Positions 52,835-62,103 of a stretch of 64,000 nt of DNA are shown here, piece by piece; positions within the stretch are counted from its first letter, which is position 1; each line of letters starts with the position of its first letter. The stretch spans positions 1 to 64,000 of the forward strand of contig LUCM01006825.1 of the NCBI GenBank assembly GCA_008360955.1, in the 5' to 3' direction. The translations under genes and the position numbers were made by a program. Source of the DNA: Fasciolopsis buskii (Eukaryota; Platyhelminthes; Trematoda; Plagiorchiida; Fasciolidae). The notes under the pieces are model-generated. The model was not told the origin of the DNA. It saw nothing but the letters and a program-made list of their open reading frames with translations, and made no database searches.

Positions 52835-55800
52835 TGCCGATGATGCCAGACGGATTACGCAGTGCTATTTTGGTTTATTAGCGATTCGTTGTGTTTTGAA
52901 ATCATGAAGATGATTTGGTTTTTCGAACAACTGGATAAGTTAAAACTAAAAATAATATCGTAAATGAATACAAATTCATGTAAAAGCTATAAAAGTCTTC
53001 AGTTTCAAATGTTGTCTGACTTGGAGCAGCATTATCGAGATTTCAAAACAAACGGCGGGAAAAACCATTTGACAAGTAATCGGCGCATGTGGACAACAAA
53101 TGACACGGAAGCAGCATTTAGACGTACCTCCATGTTGTTTACTAGCGGTATTCATGTTTTGTTATCCAGTCTTGTGCACGGCATTTTGTGGTTAGAGTAA
53201 TCAGATCGCCATGACAAAAAGGCCCGGACTAATCAAATAATTATAGTACGGCGGGCAGTGGACAGCAGTTCACGCGACAGAAAAATATATGAAAACACAA
53301 AACACAGGTACCGTCAAACCAATTAGATAGTTATGCATAGGATGAACACACCAGGCGATGGCATCCAAACTAGATCTCTTCAATCAGTATACAATTTGCA
53401 AAAGATCAACAGACAATTTGGTAGATGAATGAAATCAATTAAGTAGTACGGTGTGCTCTGTCAGTAGTGGATCGGAGGACGTTAAAGCAAAGGGACGAAA
53501 GCATTTTGCCTATAAAAGCTCAGTGATAGGATTTCGATGTAGGGTTGAAAATTACGGATTTTCAGCGATCGAAAATGGAAGGTAAGACTATTGATTTGTT
53601 AATCTGGGAAGTGAAAGAATCCGCCTTAATCAGGACATCATGACTTTGAAGAAGTAACGACAAATTTTCAGGACTTATTCCTGTGGTCATTTTGGTTGAA
53701 AAAAAGAAGTCTGAACATTTGTTCTTTATAAACTGGATAGTTTATGCATCATTCTGTTGCACAAACATGAGCGGAGTGTCACTGATTGAAGTACTGAAAA
53801 TCACCTGAATAATACCCCATCCGCAACATAGTTTTCAAACCTGTCTCTCTTCACACACAACACTCGAACGACTCGCCTCAGTGATTTCCTATTCTTACCA
53901 CTGAAAAGCTGTTAGACGTGGGTTGTTTCAATGCGTTTAATTCCTGCGGTCGTTAGGATAGTGTGTACAGCTAATGGAAGCATCCGTCTACCTGGGAGGT
54001 TTCCGCAACTGGGAACAGATATGACCATTGTGAGAAAAATAGTGTTTCACGAGCACATCGAATATCCCGAATCGTGTTGGTCTTCTCTGTGATGCTGACA
54101 TTTAGTACAAGGTCAAAACAGGGAGTAAAAGTCCACGAGAAAAATTACGGACATAAAAAATTGAATTGGTTAGTTTGCCCTCGGGAGAGGAAAGCAAGTC
54201 GATAGTTCCTCCGGCACCTACGTAGAATCATGCAAAGCTAACGTGTTGAGATGAGCGTGCCTAGTTTTAGGGGAACAAATCCAGTATGCTTGCTAATGAC
54301 TGTTTAGAATAATTAGGTTTCATTGAAACTGGTAATTTTGTAGTTGAACAGGAGTAGATCACCGGGTTGGGATGCCCACAATGCGGTGTGATTCATTTAC
54401 CCTAGGTGTAAATTATGAGGCAGGGAGGGGAGGAACGGCGAAGGCATCGTTAGAGACACGACAATAGGAAATGAAATTTCGTTTTTCGACATTCGTTCTC
54501 TTTCAAAGTAAATTCAAAATTTGAAGTTATTTTTACTAAGATGCTTCGTTCTGTTTTCCGGACAGATGAAACTAAGAAAATAGGTCTAACAATTTACTTC
54601 AACATTGAACACTAAAGGCGAATTGTTCGCGACTAGACCAGGAAGAGAAGTTGTCCGAGATTTTAGGAGGAATCGAAAGACGTGGACAGCGCAAATCAAT
54701 TAATAAAAAGTCATTAATTGGAATCATACAAATTAGTTGAAAACTGTGAGTTTTCAAGCATGCGTGAGGTCAATCCATTTGGCATGATGTTCGTTCGACT
54801 AAACCAATTTGCATCACGCTGTTCAGTTAGGTTTTGATGTTTAACACTCAAAATCACAAGTCCTTCGAAACATTTACTTGAAGGTAGCTTCTTTATTACC
54901 ATTACTACAATTGCCAATTTTATCGTGATTCTAACAGCATTTGCAATTCCAAGACCACGGCTTAAACGTATTTCATGACCAGTGACATGAAATCGACTGG
55001 AATTTAGTGAACATAAACTGGTGTTTTTTATTTTCTGGGACAGTTCAAAACCAATTTCTTATTTATTAACATTCGGTAGATTTGTGCATCTGATTCTCTT
55101 CGTTCACCTATTTTCCTACTGTGACCCACTCTCTCATTTTTGGTTCGGCTTCTGGATCTCATTTAGATCGCAAAAAGCATGTAATGAATACTATGTTTGA
55201 TTCAGAATCACATGGTGATTTATCAAATTGCCTTCGTCGGTTGGACGAACGGAGCCGTCTGAACGGCAAGCTAAGGTCGCTTGTTCGGCTCTCGGCTTGA
55301 CTCAGCTTGACTTATTTTATCGCTACTAAGTACTCCACCAATCGCCACTTACTTCTAAAATCCACGCAATATCCACGCGTGGTCTTCAAGATTCAGAGTG
55401 GTTTCTAATCACAGGGTTATGCGCTCACTAAGGCAGGTCTGATCAAGCCTAATACCACTCTGGTGATGCACAGACTTCAAAACACCAACCATTCCCGTAT
55501 GTTTGGTTGGCCGTTTGCGGATAAAATACCACCAGGAATTCTATGATGGAGTAAATATTTTCTAATTAAAAACAATCATGAGAAAGAACAAAGATCGCCT
55601 TATTTGTTGATTAGGATCTAGAATTGGAGAACACGACAACAATGAACCAACGCCCAGGTGAAAACAGTACTTAGCCTGACCAACGACCACGTTTGGGCAG
55701 CAAGCAATCGGCTTTAAAGAAGAGGATTCATAGCTCATCGAAGATGTACCGGTATGATGAATGTCTTGATCGTAGTGAAAAATTAATTATCCGATGCTAC

Positions 55801-55919
55801 TACGCAATCTGACAAATGGTACTTTTGTTCTACTCACTTAGTATGGTTTTGCGTGAATGGAAGGTTTCCAACAGTTGCAGTTATAACGTGTAATTTTACT
55901 GAATGATTGATAGTTCTGT

Positions 55920-56297
55920 ACTGAAATAATTCATCATGTGATATGATCGCTCAGCTCACCATAAAGAAACCATGGAAGCACTGCACAGCTGTTTCATCCT
56001 TGTTAAGAATCATCAGCAGTGTATATCCACCGCGCCCGAACTGGGACGCGAACCCGAACAAGGACGAACGATTCTGAGTCGAACGCCTTAGCCATTACGC
56101 TACCGGGCAGGCTCTGAACGGTTTGTTGAACTTCACCACGTGATGATGTTGCACCTATCCGTCACTGATTTGCACGGTTACTGTCCGCTAGCTCACACCA
56201 ATCGCCCCCTACTGATAGGTGACTTGTGTGCAGATAGCTTAAGTACGACGAAGGCTTTGGACGTGACCTACATAGCTTGGCTACTTGGTACATGTTA
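55920..56297 (-). mobile_element. tRNA-like/hammerhead-like short repeat, left-arm copy
   Basis: Exact mirror of the plus-strand element in the right arm for all but its last 18 bases. On the minus strand it has the tRNA-like head at 56109-56033 and the hammerhead-like core at 56021-55979, followed by a tail ending near the GAATTATTTCAG end at 55920. The palindrome breakpoint (56279) lies inside it. Beyond the breakpoint the sequence still resembles the right-hand element for about 18 bp (GTACCAAGTAGCC against ATACCATGTAGTC), but with mismatches, showing that two diverged family members met here. Confidence 0.75.
55979..56021 (-). ncRNA. Hammerhead-ribozyme-like core (left arm)
   Basis: Minus-strand copy, identical to the core at 58689-58731: CACTG, then CTGATGA, a weak stem II, GAAAC, a very short stem III and CAGTG closing stem I. 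The base at the expected cleavage position is G (GTG instead of GTC), which hammerheads do not normally tolerate, so self-cleavage is probably lost. Confidence 0.6.
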
Positions 56298-56403
56298 GTT
56301 CTGTACTGAACATTCTAGTGAGAGCTAATTTCACTTTGTCTACTAATTCCTCCTCTGATTCTGTCAATAATTTTATTCTTCTTGCGTTGCTCCCTTCTTT
56401 TAG

Positions 56404-56476
56404 CTTCAACTTTGACGAAGGACGTCCCACACAAAATTTTGATTCATTTGTGAAGGCACTACTAACAGTATTTCAA
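56404..56476 (+). CDS. Internal exon of a voltage-gated calcium channel alpha-1 subunit (domain II pore region)
   Basis: The 73-bp exon begins with the third base of a split codon and ends in phase 0. It encodes FNFDEGRP, then TQ, then NFDSF, VK and ALLTVFQ. In Cav channels this is the extracellular turret and first pore helix of repeat II, directly before the ILTGEDWN selectivity signature, which would start the next exon. The FNF..DE..P..NFD.F..A.LTVFQ pattern is closest to Cav2 (N/P/Q-type) channels; Cav1 has a different turret. A pyrimidine-rich tract ending TCTTTTAG (56386-56403) precedes it and a consensus donor GTAAGT (56477-56482) follows. The open frame upstream of 56404 (from 56285) is intron. 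The protein forms the pore that admits calcium across the plasma membrane, in nerve and muscle by analogy with the family. No other exon of the gene was recognised in the window, so its introns must be long. Confidence 0.85.
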
Positions 56477-57988
56477 GTAAGTTATATGTTCGATTGACGT
56501 CCAATAAAGTAAAAACCGCAGTGTCTTCCAGCTCTGGTTAGCGTTCCAATTTAAATAGTAGTTTTAATTTCATTCCATAAGGAATATTGTTACCCTAGTC
56601 TTACTTCAACCGAATGAAATTCTCAAACCTTACGAGTGATCTAATAAGGATGACGTCCAGCTGAATACCCTCCTGGAAGCTTTGAACCCCATTTTATTAG
56701 ATTGATCAAGTGTGTAATACATTACACCAAAAAATGTTTTCATTTGTTTTAAGTTTCTTTTTGTTCGGCCCTCAGAACCCGTAGCACATGCCTTCCAAGT
56801 AATTGATCATATAATAATGCATATTTCATGAGGTTTCACAAAGTGCGCATTTAATCCGTGTTTTATTTACCATTCAAACTACTGAGCTCAAGAGAACCGC
56901 TTTTTTCTATCTAAGAAGAAATCATGCCATTTATAAATCACTTCTGCCCGGTAAATGATATGAAGTGCAAGCAATTTGCTTATGAAAGCATGTTTTAAAG
57001 TCATCTTTAACCGAGCCAGCTGGACGTTATTTTTTTCCAGCCATCTTATTCTCTGACTCAGTCTTAAAATTTTGGTTCTCAGAGTTAGATTTTTGAACAG
57101 CATGAGAATTTAGATTACTCTTTTGGCATCAACACCAACTGGAAAGGTTCAGCTACTTGTAATTTTGAGATATACCCATCGTTTCCGCAGTCCATGTCCC
57201 CTTACTGTGCTGGGGGCAATTAGTAACAGGCCTGGTTAAACAGTTGTGAGCTGGTCTTCCTCCTTGGCAGAGGGTTATTTGATTACTAATGCCGAGTCAG
57301 GAACTATTTAAAATATACAAAAAGATTGACAACGAGTCCGCCTGAAAGTGGCTCTCCAAAGAGGTTAGGATTTCTAGTTCTAATTTTCGACAAATTGCAA
57401 ATCCGGTCCCTTCGCACACTCCATCTGGAATTCCACTCCCCCATGTGTCATGGTAATGATGTGCGTATATCACTCCAAAGAAGTTTGCTCCAATCAACTT
57501 CAACAGTCTTTTTCGGCGGATTGAAAACTAATTGCTTCGCCTGGAATGCTGTAGCTGCAACACTCAAGAAGTACCAGTGGTCTCTTCATTGCGCTTAGAA
57601 GACGAACAAATGACGCACGTTGACCGCGCGATCTCGACCGATCTGGACACCAAGATGAATGATCATAATTTGATGCAAACCATCGACCTGACCTAAGACC
57701 AATATCAATTTTTCACTGTGTGACACTCAGATCTGCTAGTCGCTGGCAGTTGTCGGCCTGACGACAATTTTCAAACCTTGAACTTTCTCAGCAAACTGAC
57801 TAGTAGATTTCGGCAACCACAGATGATCTAACCGCAAAAATAATCTGATTTTTCCGAAACCACAAGATTGACTATCGTTTTAATGGAGATCCGGATTTTT
57901 GCGGTCAGCTTGTTTTCGATGAAAATTCACGTATCAGTGTTTTGCAAAACTGCAACATTTCGGTGCTAGATGTGCTTATTTTTACACC

Positions 57989-58030
57989 CGTTCGTGCCGG
58001 GCTCGCGTCCCACCTCGAGTTTGCGGTGAA
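57989..58030 (+). repeat. Fragment of tRNA-like head (B-box part)
   Basis: CGTTCGT...CGGGCTCGCGTCCCACCTCGAG...GCGGTG aligns with the B-box half of the tRNA-like head at 58640-58683, with a gap and several substitutions. It looks like an older, broken copy of the same family, lying just left of the inverted fragments. Confidence 0.5.
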
Positions 58031-58204
58031 ATTGCAATTATTCACACATTCTGTCATCTAACATTTATTGTTCAAAGTACGGTTTCATCCAAGTGGGTTC
58101 TGCAGCACAAGTCCTAATGTTTTATCGCCCATGTCCCTTTAAATCATTCGGGTGCAAGAAACGCAACGGTGTGTTAGTAATAGGAGATAGAATGTTGTCA
58201 TGAC

Positions 58205-58295
58205 GTAATTCGCCACGTGATATCATCGCTCAACTCACCATTAAGAAACCACGAAAGCACTGTTCACCTGCTTCATCCCTGTTAGTAATCATCAG
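58205..58295 (-). mobile_element. Hammerhead-type repeat fragment, minus orientation
   Basis: On the minus strand it reads CTGATGA (58295-58289), a stem II region, GAAGC in place of the invariant GAAAC, ACAGTGCTT, then the family tail with GATATCACGTGGCGAATTAC. The A-to-G change in GAAA should abolish catalysis. It ends exactly where the plus-oriented unit begins, so the two are joined head to head within the ribozyme core. Confidence 0.7.
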
Positions 58296-58600
58296 CAAGG
58301 ACGAAACAAGGATGAATTGGCCGTACAGTGCTTCCATAGTTTTCCTAATAGTGAGTTAATCGGTGATATCACATGGCGAACTACTTTATGAAAACATTCA
58401 GTATTCTGCTGCCAACAAATACCATGTAGTCAAGCTATGTAGGTCACGTCCAAAGCCTTCGTCGTACTTAAGCTATCTGCACACAAGTCACCTATCAGTA
58501 GGGGGCGATTGGTGTGAGCTAGCGGACAGTAACCGTGCAAATCAGTGACGGATAGGTGCAACATCATCACGTGGTGAAGTTCAACAAACCGTTCAGAGCC

Positions 58601-58677
58601 TGCCCGGTAGCGTAATGGCTAAGGCGTTCGACTCAGAATCGTTCGTCCTTGTTCGGGTTCGCGTCCCAGTTCGGGCG
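58601..58677 (+). repeat. tRNA-like head of the hammerhead repeat
   Basis: The A box TAGCGTAATGG (58608-58618) fits TRGYNNANNNG exactly; the B box GGTTCGCGTCC (58656-58666) is close to consensus. The acceptor strands TGCCCGG and TCGGGCG pair over seven positions with two G-U wobbles, and the D and T arms pair partly. The anticodon stem has only three pairs, so it is not a working tRNA gene but could act as an internal RNA polymerase III promoter. The identical mirror copy is at 56033-56109 on the minus strand. Confidence 0.7.
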
Positions 58678-58688
58678 CGGTGGATATA

Positions 58689-58731
58689 CACTGCTGATGA
58701 TTCTTAACAAGGATGAAACAGCTGTGCAGTG
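58689..58731 (+). ncRNA. Hammerhead-ribozyme-like core (right arm)
   Basis: Order of parts: CACTG (58689-58693), CTGATGA (58694-58700), stem II TTCTT/AGGAT around AACA, GAAAC (58715-58719), a minimal stem III AGCTGTG, and CAGTG (58727-58731), which pairs with the first block to close stem I. This matches the hammerhead core CUGAUGA-stem II-GAAA with stem I closed and a tiny stem III, as known in retroelement hammerheads. Defects: the closing pair of stem II is T/T, and the cleavage triplet reads GTG rather than NUH, so it is probably inactive. Confidence 0.65.
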
Positions 58732-61700
58732 CTTCCATGGTTTCTTTATGGTGAGCTGAGCGATCATATCACATGATGAATTATTTCAGTACAGAACTAT
58801 CAATCATTCAGTAAAATTACACGTTATAACTGCAACTGTTGGAAACCTTCCATTCACGCAAAACCATACTAAGTGAGTAGAACAAAAGTACCATTTGTCA
58901 GATTGCGTAGTAGCATCGGATAATTAATTTTTCACTACGATCAAGACATTCATCATACCGGTACATCTTCGATGAGCTATGAATCCTCTTCTTTAAAGCC
59001 GATTGCTTGCTGCCCAAACGTGGTCGTTGGTCAGGCTAAGTACTGTTTTCACCTGGGCGTTGGTTCATTGTTGTCGTGTTCTCCAATTCTAGATCCTAAT
59101 CAACAAATAAGGCGATCTTTGTTCTTTCTCATGATTGTTTTTAATTAGAAAATATTTACTCCATCATAGAATTCCTGGTGGTATTTTATCCGCAAACGGC
59201 CAACCAAACATACGGGAATGGTTGGTGTTTTGAAGTCTGTGCATCACCAGAGTGGTATTAGGCTTGATCAGACCTGCCTTAGTGAGCGCATAACCCTGTG
59301 ATTAGAAACCACTCTGAATCTTGAAGACCACGCGTGGATATTGCGTGGATTTTAGAAGTAAGTGGCGATTGGTGGAGTACTTAGTAGCGATAAAATAAGT
59401 CAAGCTGAGTCAAGCCGAGAGCCGAACAAGCGACCTTAGCTTGCCGTTCAGACGGCTCCGTTCGTCCAACCGACGAAGGCAATTTGATAAATCACCATGT
59501 GATTCTGAATCAAACATAGTATTCATTACATGCTTTTTGCGATCTAAATGAGATCCAGAAGCCGAACCAAAAATGAGAGAGTGGGTCACAGTAGGAAAAT
59601 AGGTGAACGAAGAGAATCAGATGCACAAATCTACCGAATGTTAATAAATAAGAAATTGGTTTTGAACTGTCCCAGAAAATAAAAAACACCAGTTTATGTT
59701 CACTAAATTCCAGTCGATTTCATGTCACTGGTCATGAAATACGTTTAAGCCGTGGTCTTGGAATTGCAAATGCTGTTAGAATCACGATAAAATTGGCAAT
59801 TGTAGTAATGGTAATAAAGAAGCTACCTTCAAGTAAATGTTTCGAAGGACTTGTGATTTTGAGTGTTAAACATCAAAACCTAACTGAACAGCGTGATGCA
59901 AATTGGTTTAGTCGAACGAACATCATGCCAAATGGATTGACCTCACGCATGCTTGAAAACTCACAGTTTTCAACTAATTTGTATGATTCCAATTAATGAC
60001 TTTTTATTAATTGATTTGCGCTGTCCACGTCTTTCGATTCCTCCTAAAATCTCGGACAACTTCTCTTCCTGGTCTAGTCGCGAACAATTCGCCTTTAGTG
60101 TTCAATGTTGAAGTAAATTGTTAGACCTATTTTCTTAGTTTCATCTGTCCGGAAAACAGAACGAAGCATCTTAGTAAAAATAACTTCAAATTTTGAATTT
60201 ACTTTGAAAGAGAACGAATGTCGAAAAACGAAATTTCATTTCCTATTGTCGTGTCTCTAACGATGCCTTCGCCGTTCCTCCCCTCCCTGCCTCATAATTT
60301 ACACCTAGGGTAAATGAATCACACCGCATTGTGGGCATCCCAACCCGGTGATCTACTCCTGTTCAACTACAAAATTACCAGTTTCAATGAAACCTAATTA
60401 TTCTAAACAGTCATTAGCAAGCATACTGGATTTGTTCCCCTAAAACTAGGCACGCTCATCTCAACACGTTAGCTTTGCATGATTCTACGTAGGTGCCGGA
60501 GGAACTATCGACTTGCTTTCCTCTCCCGAGGGCAAACTAACCAATTCAATTTTTTATGTCCGTAATTTTTCTCGTGGACTTTTACTCCCTGTTTTGACCT
60601 TGTACTAAATGTCAGCATCACAGAGAAGACCAACACGATTCGGGATATTCGATGTGCTCGTGAAACACTATTTTTCTCACAATGGTCATATCTGTTCCCA
60701 GTTGCGGAAACCTCCCAGGTAGACGGATGCTTCCATTAGCTGTACACACTATCCTAACGACCGCAGGAATTAAACGCATTGAAACAACCCACGTCTAACA
60801 GCTTTTCAGTGGTAAGAATAGGAAATCACTGAGGCGAGTCGTTCGAGTGTTGTGTGTGAAGAGAGACAGGTTTGAAAACTATGTTGCGGATGGGGTATTA
60901 TTCAGGTGATTTTCAGTACTTCAATCAGTGACACTCCGCTCATGTTTGTGCAACAGAATGATGCATAAACTATCCAGTTTATAAAGAACAAATGTTCAGA
61001 CTTCTTTTTTTCAACCAAAATGACCACAGGAATAAGTCCTGAAAATTTGTCGTTACTTCTTCAAAGTCATGATGTCCTGATTAAGGCGGATTCTTTCACT
61101 TCCCAGATTAACAAATCAATAGTCTTACCTTCCATTTTCGATCGCTGAAAATCCGTAATTTTCAACCCTACATCGAAATCCTATCACTGAGCTTTTATAG
61201 GCAAAATGCTTTCGTCCCTTTGCTTTAACGTCCTCCGATCCACTACTGACAGAGCACACCGTACTACTTAATTGATTTCATTCATCTACCAAATTGTCTG
61301 TTGATCTTTTGCAAATTGTATACTGATTGAAGAGATCTAGTTTGGATGCCATCGCCTGGTGTGTTCATCCTATGCATAACTATCTAATTGGTTTGACGGT
61401 ACCTGTGTTTTGTGTTTTCATATATTTTTCTGTCGCGTGAACTGCTGTCCACTGCCCGCCGTACTATAATTATTTGATTAGTCCGGGCCTTTTTGTCATG
61501 GCGATCTGATTACTCTAACCACAAAATGCCGTGCACAAGACTGGATAACAAAACATGAATACCGCTAGTAAACAACATGGAGGTACGTCTAAATGCTGCT
61601 TCCGTGTCATTTGTTGTCCACATGCGCCGATTACTTGTCAAATGGTTTTTCCCGCCGTTTGTTTTGAAATCTCGATAATGCTGCTCCAAGTCAGACAACA

Positions 61701-61875
61701 TTTGAAACTGAAGACTTTTATAGCTTTTACATGAATTTGTATTCATTTACGATATTATTTTTAGTTTTAACTTATCCAGTTGTTCGAAAAACCAAATCAT
61801 CTTCATGATTTCAAAACACAACGAATCGCTAATAAACCAAAATAGCACTGCGTAATCCGTCTGGCATCATCGGCA

Positions 61876-62103
61876 GTGCGCATCCACGGCTCCCCATTTG
61901 GAAAGGCAATCCGGGGACGAACAACTGTCAGCAAAATGCTTTATGCGATACGAAGCACACTATCGACGGGTTCGTTGAATTCAATTCATAATGGTATGCT
62001 CCCTATCCTTTACGGATATGCAAGACCGTGGGCTGCTGGGGTCGGCATTCGACTCCCAGCGATGGGCGATTTATATGCTAATAGAATAAATACTAAGTAC
62101 TAA
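61876..62103 (+). mobile_element. Possible tRNA-derived repeat remnant (right-arm copy)
   Basis: Mirror image of 52607-52834, with the B-box-like CATTCGACTCC near 62048-62058 and a tail GCTAATAGAATAAATAC. It is as tentative as its partner, since no A box was found. Confidence 0.3.

Larger units (their letters stand above)
50710..56279 (+). repeat. Left arm of giant palindrome (at least 5570 bp)
   Basis: Every position x here pairs with 114710 minus x in the right arm. Five separate open frames reappear on the opposite strand with identical protein sequence and exactly this mirror offset (51541-51771 with 62939-63169, 52373-52570 with 62140-62337, 52607-52834 with 61876-62103, 52964-53200 with 61510-61746, 54714-54917 with 59793-59996), so there is no net indel across the arm. 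Spot checks at both ends showed no mismatch. The inner end is sharp: 56279 matches and 56280 does not. The outer end is not visible because 50710 is the mirror of the last base of the window. The mirrored frames themselves show no family motif. Confidence 0.97.
56280..58430. other. Single-copy spacer (loop) of the palindrome
   Basis: 2151 bp without a mirrored partner. It contains the calcium channel exon near its left end and fragments of the tRNA/hammerhead repeat at its right end: a B-box-like piece at 57989-58030, a minus-oriented fragment at 58205-58295, and the start of the plus-oriented unit from 58297. The stretch 56500-57980 holds no exon or repeat that I could recognise. Confidence 0.9.
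58297..58790 (+). mobile_element. Tandem tRNA-like/hammerhead-like short repeat (about 412-bp period)
   Basis: The unit starts inside one hammerhead-like core (GGACGAAAC, 58299-58307). It continues through ACAGTGCTTCCATAG and the tail GATATCACATGGCGAACTAC, then a body with CAAGCTATGTAGGTCACGTC. It then reaches a tRNA-like head (58601-58677) and a second hammerhead-like core (58689-58731) followed by a second copy of the tail. The GAAAC blocks are 412 bp apart. A pol III-type head plus a hammerhead, partly in tandem, recalls the Sm-alpha elements of schistosomes; that link is inference from architecture. The palindrome breakpoint at 58431 falls in the body. Confidence 0.75.

Noticed and set aside
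57297..57598. Overlapping frames in the palindrome loop as further calcium channel exons
   Set aside because: Neither strand gives the expected ILTGEDWN signature or S6 helix, and no splice-site pair frames them.
58601..58677. Functional tRNA gene
   Set aside because: The anticodon stem has only three pairs, the T-arm is imperfect, and the unit continues into a hammerhead-like core, so it is a tRNA-like promoter head of a repeat.
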